This document shows, in pieces, positions 1 to 9,940 of a DNA stretch of 24,315 nt (position 1 is its first letter; every line of letters begins with the position of its first letter). The translations under genes and the position numbers were made by a program. The stretch is from the NCBI GenBank assembly GCA_964221845.1, contig CAXPZW010000034.1, positions 1 to 24,315 on the forward strand, written 5' to 3'. Source of the DNA: CAXPZW01 sp964221845 (GTDB lineage: Bacteria; Bacteroidota; Bacteroidia; Flavobacteriales_D; Sanyastnellaceae). The notes below the pieces were generated by a model. The model made no database searches. It was not told the DNA's origin and saw only the letters and a program-made list of their open reading frames with translations.

Positions 1-1050
1 GTGCTGCTGCTCGGTGTGTGTTTGGCGCTGTGCTATGGCGTGTTCACCGCCGCCATCGAAGACTCCGAGCTCTCGGGGCTCATGCAAGACTTCTTTGGGA
101 TTCGCATGCTGGGCTTCTTGGTATACCCCGCGGGTGCAGCGGTGTTGGCCTTTTACATGGGCGCTGCACGCACGAACATACTGTTGTATACCACGTTGCT
201 CATGGCGGTGGTGAACATCGCCTTGGACTACGCCCTCATCTTCGGGCATTGGGGACTGCCCGCCTTAGGAATCGAAGGCGCGGCCTGGGCCACCTTGTGC
301 GCTGAAGCATTGGCGCTGGTGTTCATCGGCACTTACGCACGCCGTGACAGCTACCTGCGCTCATGCAGAGAAGCCACCCTTGAACAAGACCCTAAACGCA
401 CGCCCAAAGCCTTGCGGAAGCAGTTGCTCAAGGTCAGCACGCCCATTGCCATCCAGCAGTTTGCAGCGCTGACCACCTTCACCATCTTCTTCTTTTTGAT
501 CGAACGGTTGGGCGAGGCTGCCCTAAACACCTCGCACATCATTCGCAACATGTACGTGCTGATGTTTGTGGCCATGATGGGTATTGGTCAGGCCGCCAAG
601 ACTTACATCTCCACCCTCATCGCCGAACGTCGTCAACACGACCTCAAACGCACGATTGTGCGGCTGCTGGTGCTGAATTGGTGCGGTTGGCTGCTGCTGT
701 CGCACGGCATGTGGCTATACCCTGAGACCATCGTTCACCTGTTTACCGATGATCCAGAGATCGTAGAAGGCACGGTGGGGTCGATGAAGATCGTTTTGGT
801 AGCCATGTTCTTGGCGACCTTCTCAAGTGTATTCATCAACGTGATCGAAGGCGCGGGCAAAACCCGTGTGGCCATGACCATCGAGCTGATCGCTACGGCA
901 CTGTTCTTGACCGTGGCCACCTTGATCACCCAAGTATGGCCCCAACCCATCCAACGCATTTGGATGAACGATTGGCTGTACTTCGGATTCATCGCCTTGT
1001 CGAGCGTGACCTTTTTGTGGAAGCGCCCTTGGCAACACCATCAAATTTGA
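1..1050 (+). CDS. MATE-family multidrug/Na+ efflux transporter, 5' end missing
   Basis: This is the C-terminal 349 codons of a multi-pass inner-membrane antiporter of the MATE family, which exports cationic drugs or metabolites using a Na+ or H+ gradient. The reading frame is open from base 1. The real start lies upstream, because full MATE proteins have about 440-460 residues and 12 helices, and the first helices are absent here. Diagnostic text near the start includes NIALDYALIFG followed by GLPALGIEGAAWAT, the typical loop and helix in the middle of the N-terminal half. Hydrophobic segments recur to the end, and the protein finishes in a short basic tail (KRPWQHH). The stop is 5 bp before fmt, so the two are probably co-transcribed. 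The family is clear, but the substrate cannot be read from sequence. Confidence 0.88.
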   Translation: MLLLGVCLALCYGVFTAAIEDSELSGLMQDFFGIRMLGFLVYPAGAAVLAFYMGAARTNILLYTTLLMAVVNIALDYALIFGHWGLPALGIEGAAWATLCAEALALVFIGTYARRDSYLRSCREATLEQDPKRTPKALRKQLLKVSTPIAIQQFAALTTFTIFFFLIERLGEAALNTSHIIRNMYVLMFVAMMGIGQAAKTYISTLIAERRQHDLKRTIVRLLVLNWCGWLLLSHGMWLYPETIVHLFTDDPEIVEGTVGSMKIVLVAMFLATFSSVFINVIEGAGKTRVAMTIELIATALFLTVATLITQVWPQPIQRIWMNDWLYFGFIALSSVTFLWKRPWQHHQI

Positions 1051-1055
1051 CCGCT

Positions 1056-1991
1056 ATGCGCATTGTGTTTATGGGAACCCCTGATTTTGCCGTGGCTTCG
1101 CTGGAAGCCTTGGTCGCCTCTTCGCACGAAGTGGTGGGTGTCATCACCGCACCCGACCGTCCTGCAGGGCGCGGTCACAAGCTGCGTGCATCGGCGGTGA
1201 AGGAATCTGCCCTGAAGCACGACCTCCCCTTGATGCAGCCCCCAAAGCTCAAGAACCCGGAATTCTTGGAAGACCTGCGCGGCTGGAATGCAGATCTGTT
1301 TGTGGTGGTGGCCTTTCGCATGTTGCCCGAGGTGGTGTGGGACATGCCGCCGCAAGGCACCATCAACCTGCACGGCTCTCTGCTTCCGGATTACCGTGGC
1401 GCAGCCCCCATCCACTGGGCCGTCATCAATGGCGACACCCAAACCGGCGCTACCACCTTCCAACTCGCCCATGAGATTGACACTGGAGGCATCATCGACC
1501 AGCTCACATTGGACATCGGCCCCAACGACACCACAGGTGACGTACACGATCGCATGATGGTGGAGGGCGCCAAGCTGCTGGTGCAAACCGTGGACAAGAT
1601 CGCAGCAGGCCAAGCCAATCCCATCCCTCAATCCGAATGGCCGCATGCGCGAGACACCTTTCGCCATGCGCCCAAAATCTGGAAGGACGATGCTCGGATC
1701 GATTGGAGCACCACCGCCCAACACGTGCACAACAAAGTGCGCGGCATGAACCCGTTTCCGGGCGCATGGACCGAGTTAGACGGAAAGTTGGTCAAGGTGC
1801 ATGAAACCCGACCAGACGACACCCAAAAATTGCCCCCCGGAACTGTGCGCATTCAGCGCGATCGCATGTGGGTAGGGTGCGGCGATCACGCCGTCGAAAT
1901 CCGCATGCTTCAACTGCAAGGCAAACGCCGGATGGCTACAGATGTATTCCTGAAAGGCACTCAGTTGGATTCAGGTGCTACATTTGTTTAA
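1056..1991 (+). CDS. fmt: Methionyl-tRNA formyltransferase
   Basis: This cytoplasmic enzyme formylates the methionine on initiator tRNA using 10-formyl-tetrahydrofolate. The product has 311 residues, normal for the family. It starts MRIVFMGTPDFAV, the typical first strand and nucleotide-fold loop. The catalytic residues are visible: Asn104 and His106 in NLHGSLLPDYRGAAP, and Asp142 in IDTGG, with the same relative spacing as Asn108/His110/Asp146 of the E. coli enzyme. The C-terminal OB-like domain includes KVRGMNPFPGAWT around residues 229-241. An in-frame upstream extension inside the MATE gene is open, but the ATG at 1056 matches the conserved N terminus exactly. It lies 5 bp after the MATE stop, so the two are probably one transcript. 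Confidence 0.97.
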   Translation: MRIVFMGTPDFAVASLEALVASSHEVVGVITAPDRPAGRGHKLRASAVKESALKHDLPLMQPPKLKNPEFLEDLRGWNADLFVVVAFRMLPEVVWDMPPQGTINLHGSLLPDYRGAAPIHWAVINGDTQTGATTFQLAHEIDTGGIIDQLTLDIGPNDTTGDVHDRMMVEGAKLLVQTVDKIAAGQANPIPQSEWPHARDTFRHAPKIWKDDARIDWSTTAQHVHNKVRGMNPFPGAWTELDGKLVKVHETRPDDTQKLPPGTVRIQRDRMWVGCGDHAVEIRMLQLQGKRRMATDVFLKGTQLDSGATFV

Positions 1992-2112
1992 GACCTAATC
2001 GTGCTTTTCATTTCAAGCGCTTAGATCTAGACTTATCCTTTTGTATGTCAATAAGATAACTGAATCACTTGAAGTGCCGTAGGCAGCCAGCCTCTCCCTT
2101 TTGCAATCGTTT

Positions 2113-2156
2113 ACAACTGTAGCAGAAACAGGTGTGCTACATTTGTAGCATGCTAC
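2113..2156. promoter_or_regulatory. Predicted autoregulatory operator of the XRE gene
   Basis: ACAACTGTAGCA (2113-2124) faces TGCTACATTTGT (2135-2146) as an inverted repeat matching at 11 of 12 positions, with a 10-bp spacer. Immediately after it, GTAGCATGCTAC (2145-2156) is a perfect 12-bp palindrome that covers the ATG. The same GTAGCA/TGCTAC half-site therefore occurs four times in 38 bp. The repeats also cover the predicted -7 box. Such symmetric sites over a promoter are typical targets of dimeric XRE repressors. Binding by the neighbouring gene product is inferred. Confidence 0.6.
2138..2145 (+). promoter_or_regulatory. Predicted Bacteroidota -7 box of the XRE gene
   Basis: TACATTTG is a perfect match to the Bacteroidota primary-sigma -7 consensus TAnnTTTG. 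It ends 4 bp before the ATG at 2150, so transcription would begin at or next to the start codon and give a nearly leaderless mRNA. A convincing -33 TTTG at the usual distance is absent; TTTA at 2110-2113 is the nearest candidate. No Shine-Dalgarno sequence precedes the ATG. Confidence 0.45.
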
Positions 2157-2499
2157 GCGAACGCATCGAAGCCCTCATGGCACACAAGGCACTGACCCCC
2201 AAAATGCTTGCTGACAAACTGGGGGTGCAACGCTCTGGGATTGGGCATATCCTGAGTGGGAGAAACAAGCCGAGTTTGGACTTCATTACCCGATTGACCG
2301 AGGCCTATCCCGAGGTGCGTCACGCCTGGTTGTTGCACGGCACCGGAACCATGCTCGAGACGGACCGACCCACACCTCAATTCGGGCTACCCGAGCAACC
2401 AGGACAGGCCTCTCCCACCTCACCAGCAGACAAACAGGTGGAATCCATTGTGGTGTTCTACACCGACGGTACGTGCAAAACCTACCGCCCGCATGGGGT

Positions 2500-2503
<4 letters not shown>
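2150..2503 (+). CDS. Small XRE-family helix-turn-helix regulator
   Basis: This 117-residue protein has one lambda-Cro/C1-type helix-turn-helix at about residues 2-60. The recognition region reads LADKLGVQRSGIGHILSGRN, followed by KPSLDFITRL. The ending HAWLLHGTGTML is the WLLxGxGxM motif common in Bacteroidota phage-repressor-like regulators. A Pro/Gln-rich linker (about 72-95) leads to a C-terminal tail, ESIVVFYTDGTCKTYRP, which resembles a tail I recall from related Bacteroidota proteins. An in-frame GTG at 2132 would add six residues, but ATG 2150 fits the domain start and the promoter position. The TAG stop overlaps the mutase stop in a 4-bp TTAG on the opposite strand. It probably represses its own promoter; other targets are unknown. 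Confidence 0.85.
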
Positions 2504-5667
<3,164 letters not shown>

Positions 5668-5738
5668 GGCGGTTGTTGGGTGCCGCAAAGGTTGTAAACT
5701 TCGCACAGAGCGGCTGCGGCCGTGCAAAACTTTCGATC

Positions 5739-6074
5739 ATGGACTTCATCACCTGGAACGACTTTGCCAAAATCGACTTGCGTGTAGGCACTGTGCTACA
5801 AGCCCGCCCCTTCCCTGAAGCGCGTAAACCGGCCTACCAGCTTTGGGTGGATTTTGGTCCCGATTTGGGCACGCGCAAAACCAGCGCACAAATCACCGAT
5901 CACTATATGCCGGAATCTTTGGTGGGGCGTCAAGTTATCGCTGTGGTGAATTTCCCACCCAAGCAGATTGGCCCCTTCATGAGCGAATGCCTGGTCACCG
6001 GGGCATTGGATGAAGGTGGGGTTGTGCTTCTGGCTACCGACAAGGTTGTTCCCAACGGCACTCGTATCGCTTAA
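5739..6074 (+). CDS. csaA: CsaA-like tRNA-binding protein
   Basis: This 111-residue protein consists only of the OB-fold tRNA-binding domain shared with the C terminus of methionyl-tRNA synthetase. CsaA proteins are reported to bind tRNA and, in Bacillus, to have export-related chaperone activity; the exact cellular role is open. Diagnostic segments are DLRVGTVLQARPFPEARKPAY (residues 13-33), QVIAVVNFPPKQIGPFMSE (65-83) and VPNGTRI at the end. The length is normal. The ATG at 5739 gives the usual MDFITWNDF start; the frame stays open upstream, but that extension has no family match. It is divergent from the mutase gene. Its TAA overlaps the histidine kinase TAA in a 4-bp TTAA, leaving no space for a terminator between them. 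Confidence 0.93.
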   Translation: MDFITWNDFAKIDLRVGTVLQARPFPEARKPAYQLWVDFGPDLGTRKTSAQITDHYMPESLVGRQVIAVVNFPPKQIGPFMSECLVTGALDEGGVVLLATDKVVPNGTRIA

Positions 6075-7918
6075 AACAGCGCGTATTGGCCCGCGGCTGC
6101 CCCGATGTTTTTCAGGTACACATAGAACGTTGTACCCTGACCCAGCGTGCTTTCCACCTCAATGCGTCCGCCGGATTGTTCGACCACATTACGAATGAGT
6201 GCCATGCCTAGCCCCTTGCCTTGCGCATTTTGGTGGATGCGTCGGAAGGGTGCCCACAAGTCGTTTTCGTGCTTGCTCAGGTCCATGCCCAAGCCATTGT
6301 CGCGCACGGTCAGCACCACAAATCCTTGGTGATTGTGGCTGGTGATTTCTACACGAGGTTGGCGGTCTGGGCTGCTGTACTTGAGGGCGTTGCTGACCAA
6401 ATTGAACAAGATGCTGCGCAGTTGAGCGGCATTGAAGCGAACCTCTGGACAAGGCTCAAAGTAGGCCCGCACCAAGGCGCTACGCTCGTCTTTGAGGTCC
6501 TTGAGGTCTTCGTGGACCGCTTTCCATACGTCTTTGAATCGGCAGAGGTCGACCGTGTTTTGGGTATTACCGCCGTTGCGGACCAAGGTCATGAGTCCGT
6601 CCAGTTGTTCTTTGAGTTGGCGTGCTGCAGCGTCCATCCGGTCCAGTAGCTGGTCACGGCGGTCGGCTTGGCTAGGGTGTTTGGCGAGCGCACAGAGGTT
6701 GACCATGTTGTTGATCGGTACACGAAAGTCGTGGCTGACGGTATGCACCAGCTGGCTCATGGTCTGATAAGTGGAGAGCTTAGCCTGCTCGGCCAAACGT
6801 TGTTCACTCACGGGCTGGAAGAACACAAGGGCTCCTCCACTCTCAGCGCTTTGCTGGCGATTGGGTTGGACCGAAAGCATGTATGTTTCGCTTTTTCCTG
6901 AGGCGGGATGGGCCCATTCCACTTCCACCGGCTCAGTATGCTGACCGGCCAAGGCGGCGGCAAAAGGCAAGGTCTCGGCATTGAGCGAGACGTGTCTATG
7001 AGGATCCAGCACAATCACCGAAGCGTTGGCGATGGCCACCAACGGGCCGTTTGGAAGCAGTCCCGGTACGTCTTTGGCCTCGCTGTTGGCATAGACAACG
7101 TTGCCGCTTTCATCAAGCGCTACTACAGCGGCCTTGTTTTCACTCATGACCGACTGGTACACCTGCACCTCTTGCTCAAGGGCAATGAGTTGGCTTTTCA
7201 TCCAAGACGTCTCGCGCAAGGCCACCACCAAGTAAGGATCGCGCTCCATGCGCACCGGATTGATGTTGACCGAGAACCAGCGGGGCACCTGACCATCGGT
7301 GCGCATGTATTCAAACTGCAGTGCCCGGAATTCATGGAGGCTGCGCTCCAAACTCAAGGTAAACAAGGCGCGGGATTCAGGTTCGAGGGCCTGGATCAAC
7401 TTGGATCCTAACTCCACTCCTGGGAAGCTGGTGCCTTCGTGGGCATTGGCAAATTCTACGCGGTAGTGTTGGTTGAGCACAAAGACCACGTCGTTGGATT
7501 GCCCATAGATGCTGGCCCAATCGGGCGCATGCTCGGACTGTGGACGATTTACGGTGCGCACATGGTTGACCACCAAGTAATGCATGTCCAGGTTGCCCTC
7601 TTGACGCATAGGTACCACACGCACCATCACCTCGTACCCTTCAGACAGGTGGGGGAGCTTGACGGTGTAGCTGACGGTGGCTCCCGTTAGGCCCACTTGC
7701 TTGAAGGCCTGCGTGGCCAAGCGCAGCAGGCCAGGCTCCAAGTCCAGTTCCTCCAACGGAACACCTACCGCCGATGACGGTGGAATGCCCAACAGGTTGG
7801 AACGCGAATCGATGTTGTAGTGGTGCAAGATTCCGCCTTCGCGAAACTCCATACAGAGTTCTGCTCCGGTAAACGGCAGTGCGGAAGTGCGGTCGAGAAA
7901 GGTGTTCGGTCCGGCCAT
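6071..7918 (-). CDS. Soluble PAS-domain sensor histidine kinase
   Basis: This 615-residue two-component sensor kinase has no signal peptide or membrane helix, so it should sense a cytoplasmic signal. The N-terminal part contains two or three PAS-like modules at about 28-118, 133-235 and 255-370; the second (SNDVVFVLNQ, MRTDGQVPRWFSVNINPVR) is the clearest. The HisKA domain (385-450) carries His396 in HTVSHDFRVPINN, a variant of the usual SHELRTP. The ATPase domain (495-604) has the N box with Asn510 (NLVSNALKYSS), G1 DNGLGM, F box WAPFRRIH and G2 GKGLGMALI followed by GGRIEVES. All residues needed for autophosphorylation are present. The gene stands alone; the nearest response regulator is at 9449-9838 on the same strand. 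Its 3' end overlaps csaA by 4 bp. The ligand is unknown. Confidence 0.93.
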   Translation of the reverse strand: MAGPNTFLDRTSALPFTGAELCMEFREGGILHHYNIDSRSNLLGIPPSSAVGVPLEELDLEPGLLRLATQAFKQVGLTGATVSYTVKLPHLSEGYEVMVRVVPMRQEGNLDMHYLVVNHVRTVNRPQSEHAPDWASIYGQSNDVVFVLNQHYRVEFANAHEGTSFPGVELGSKLIQALEPESRALFTLSLERSLHEFRALQFEYMRTDGQVPRWFSVNINPVRMERDPYLVVALRETSWMKSQLIALEQEVQVYQSVMSENKAAVVALDESGNVVYANSEAKDVPGLLPNGPLVAIANASVIVLDPHRHVSLNAETLPFAAALAGQHTEPVEVEWAHPASGKSETYMLSVQPNRQQSAESGGALVFFQPVSEQRLAEQAKLSTYQTMSQLVHTVSHDFRVPINNMVNLCALAKHPSQADRRDQLLDRMDAAARQLKEQLDGLMTLVRNGGNTQNTVDLCRFKDVWKAVHEDLKDLKDERSALVRAYFEPCPEVRFNAAQLRSILFNLVSNALKYSSPDRQPRVEITSHNHQGFVVLTVRDNGLGMDLSKHENDLWAPFRRIHQNAQGKGLGMALIRNVVEQSGGRIEVESTLGQGTTFYVYLKNIGAAAGQYALF

Positions 7919-8107
7919 GCGTATTGGGTTGCAGCTGCCGTACTCGAAGTGATAACGGGGTAAAGCTCAACGGAATCCTCCTTGCTCTGAGGCCGATTTG
8001 AACTGCGCAATCAACAATGTTTTCCACAACAGCCGGTCCGAAGTTTCGAGCATCCGTGCACCTGTGGTCCCGGTGAACCTTCATAACTTGCACGCAACCT
8101 GCCACCT

Positions 8108-8593
8108 ATGCACCGCAAAGCCCTGTTTCTGGACCGCGACGGCGTGATCAACCACGACCCCGGCGACTACACCAAGAGCCTGGAAGAGTTTACCGTGCTC
8201 CCCACCGTGTACGAAGCACTCAAACTTGCCCAAGACAAAGGGTACTTGTTGGTGCTCATCACCAACCAGGGCGGCATTGCCAAAGGCTTGTACGGGCATG
8301 AGCAGGTGCACGAAATCCACGATTGGTTCCAGGTAGAGTTGGCCAAGCACGGCATCACCCTCACCGACATTTACTACGCCCCCTCCCATCCCGATTACGG
8401 CGAATCGCTCATGCGCAAGCCCGGGTCTATGATGATCGAGCGGGCGCTGGCCAAGCACGGCATCTCCCCCACCCACAGCTACATTGTGGGCGACAAGCAA
8501 CGCGATTTGGATTCGGGATCGCCGTTAGGCGTGAACGGCATTTTGATCAAGACCAACGACCCCTTGCTCCCGGTGGTCCAACAACTCCCTTGA
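8108..8593 (+). CDS. HAD-IIIA phosphatase, GmhB/HisB-N-like
   Basis: This 161-residue HAD-superfamily hydrolase is most like D-glycero-D-manno-heptose 1,7-bisphosphate phosphatase (GmhB), an enzyme of LPS or S-layer heptose synthesis. Motif I is FLDRDGVIN with nucleophile Asp9 and acid/base Asp11. Motif II is Thr52 in LITNQGG. The C-terminal motifs are Arg103-Lys104-Pro105 and GDKQRDLDSG (Asp129, Asp133). The start MHRKALFLDRDG is standard. The usual zinc-binding cysteine loop before RKP in GmhB is absent: the sequence there is YYAPSHPDYGESLMRKP, with no cysteine. The family is therefore certain but the substrate is not. The stop is 1 bp before the next gene, so the two are co-transcribed. 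Confidence 0.85.
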   Translation: MHRKALFLDRDGVINHDPGDYTKSLEEFTVLPTVYEALKLAQDKGYLLVLITNQGGIAKGLYGHEQVHEIHDWFQVELAKHGITLTDIYYAPSHPDYGESLMRKPGSMMIERALAKHGISPTHSYIVGDKQRDLDSGSPLGVNGILIKTNDPLLPVVQQLP

Positions 8594-8594
8594 C

Positions 8595-9467
8595 ATGCCC
8601 ACCTACTTCCACAACGAAAATTGGTTGACCGCAGAAGGCGGTGTGATTCCTGCCAACCACCGCGCATTCTGCTTTGGTGACGGCTACTTTGAAAGCATCC
8701 GGGCCATCAATGGCAAGGCGGTTTTTGTGGATCACCACTACCAGCGCATGTTGGACACGGCCAAGGCCATGCACATCCATGTGCCCGAGAGCTTCACGCT
8801 GCAGCACTTCAAGGACACGTTGCAAACCCTGCTGGAGCGCAACAAAATCACCGAAGGTGGCCGCATCCGCGCCACGGTTTCTCGTGAACCGGGCGGCACG
8901 TACCTCCCTTCGTCCAACGCCATGGACCTGTTTATCCAGGTGGTGCCGTTTGAACACAATCCGTACAGGCTCAACACAGAAGGCAAAGACATCGACCTCT
9001 ACCCCGACCTGAAAAAGGCCGTGGACAAGCTCTCGGTGTTCAAGACGGTGAACTGCAACGTGTATGTGATGGCGAGCCTCTACGCCCGAGAAATGAATTG
9101 GGACGACGCCCTCATCCAGAATTACCGCTCGGGCATCATTGAAGCCTCAAGCTCCAACTTGTTCTTGGTGAGCAATGGCGTGCTGTACACCCCTGGCTTG
9201 GAAGACGGCCCTGTGGGCGGTATCATGCGCATGAACATCATCAACCTGGCCATCGAACACGGCATCAAGGTGTACGAGTGCTCACTGAGCCCGCAAAACC
9301 TGCTGGTGGCCGATGAGATCTTTTTGACCAACGCCATCAGAGGCGTGCAATGGGTCAGCAGCTACCGCACCAAGCGATACTTCAACAACACGTCCAAACA
9401 AATGGTGGAGCTGCTCAACGAAAAAGTGGCAGCCGCCCAACAGGCCGATCAGGCTGCGGGCATGTAA
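8595..9467 (+). CDS. Class IV PLP-dependent aminotransferase/lyase, PabC-like
   Basis: This 290-residue fold-type IV pyridoxal-phosphate enzyme belongs to the group holding branched-chain aminotransferase, D-amino acid aminotransferase and 4-amino-4-deoxychorismate lyase. The PLP lysine is Lys150 (SVFKTVNCNVYVMA). The cofactor-contacting glutamate is Glu183 (GIIEASSSNLFLVSNG). The late motif EIFLTNAIRGVQWV (241-254) and the FGDGYFESIRAING start (28-40) favour aminodeoxychorismate lyase, which makes p-aminobenzoate for folate, but Bacteroidota have several similar paralogues. It starts 1 bp after the HAD phosphatase stop. Its last 19 bases overlap the 3' end of the convergent response regulator gene. 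Confidence 0.85.
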   Translation: MPTYFHNENWLTAEGGVIPANHRAFCFGDGYFESIRAINGKAVFVDHHYQRMLDTAKAMHIHVPESFTLQHFKDTLQTLLERNKITEGGRIRATVSREPGGTYLPSSNAMDLFIQVVPFEHNPYRLNTEGKDIDLYPDLKKAVDKLSVFKTVNCNVYVMASLYAREMNWDDALIQNYRSGIIEASSSNLFLVSNGVLYTPGLEDGPVGGIMRMNIINLAIEHGIKVYECSLSPQNLLVADEIFLTNAIRGVQWVSSYRTKRYFNNTSKQMVELLNEKVAAAQQADQAAGM

Positions 9468-9838
9468 TCGCGGATCTTCGCCTCCAGGTCATCGGGGCGA
9501 AAAGGCTTCAGGAGAAAATCGTTCATTCCGCTGGCCAGGATGGTCTTGGCCTCGTCCTCCATGATGGTGGCGGTCAGTGCCAGGATGGGCACTTCGCAGG
9601 CACGCTCTCGCAGGGTTTTAGAAGCCGTGAGCCCGTCCATGACCGGCATCATGATGTCCATCAGAATCAGATCAAAGCCCTGTTTCGCTGCAATATCCAA
9701 ACACTCCTGCCCATTGTTGGCGTGGGTCACTTGGGCTCCCCAGCGCATGAGAAGGGCCTTGACCACCATCAAGTTGAGCAGGTTGTCTTCGACAACGAGA
9801 ACGTGTTTTCCGGTCAGGAACATAGAGCGGGCTTTCAT
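9449..9838 (-). CDS. Single-domain response regulator (REC only)
   Basis: This 129-residue protein consists of only a receiver domain, with no output domain. The phosphoacceptor is Asp61 in LILMDIMMPVMDG. The acidic pocket is Glu17/Asp18 (VVEDNLLN), the switch threonine is Thr89 (ALTATIM), and the conserved lysine is Lys111 (FLLKPF). All are intact, so it should be phosphorylated and act by protein contact, as CheY-like proteins or relay intermediates do. An internal Met6 is an alternative start. It lies downstream of the giant SPOR gene on the same strand (102 bp gap). The orphan PAS kinase at 6071-7918 is the only kinase in view and a plausible but unproven partner. Confidence 0.94.
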   Translation of the reverse strand: MKARSMFLTGKHVLVVEDNLLNLMVVKALLMRWGAQVTHANNGQECLDIAAKQGFDLILMDIMMPVMDGLTASKTLRERACEVPILALTATIMEDEAKTILASGMNDFLLKPFRPDDLEAKIRDYMPAA

Positions 9839-9876
9839 GATACCACAGTGTGCGTGGCTCCCCTAAAATACGCACT

Positions 9877-9906
9877 GGCCCCATTCGCGGTTGCACGTGC
9901 GGGGCC
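9877..9906. terminator. Possible terminator hairpin downstream of the giant SPOR gene
   Basis: GGCCCC (9877-9882) pairs with GGGGCC (9901-9906) around an 18-base loop that contains the palindrome GCACGTGC. In the leftward direction it lies about 35 bp after the giant gene stop. It is followed a few bases later by a T-rich stretch (TATTTTAG, reverse of 9863-9870), which could instead be a weak -7 box for the response regulator. The stem is strong but the loop is long. Confidence 0.28.
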
Positions 9907-9940
9907 GGTTCAGACGATTCCTATACGGGAAGTAGGCGAA

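Noticed and set aside
1041..1730. A 229-codon open frame opposite fmt
   Set aside because: fmt is unmistakable; the antisense product has no family features.
2132..2149. GTG at 2132 as the XRE start
   Set aside because: It would place the start upstream of the predicted -7 box, and the HTH domain begins naturally at ATG 2150.
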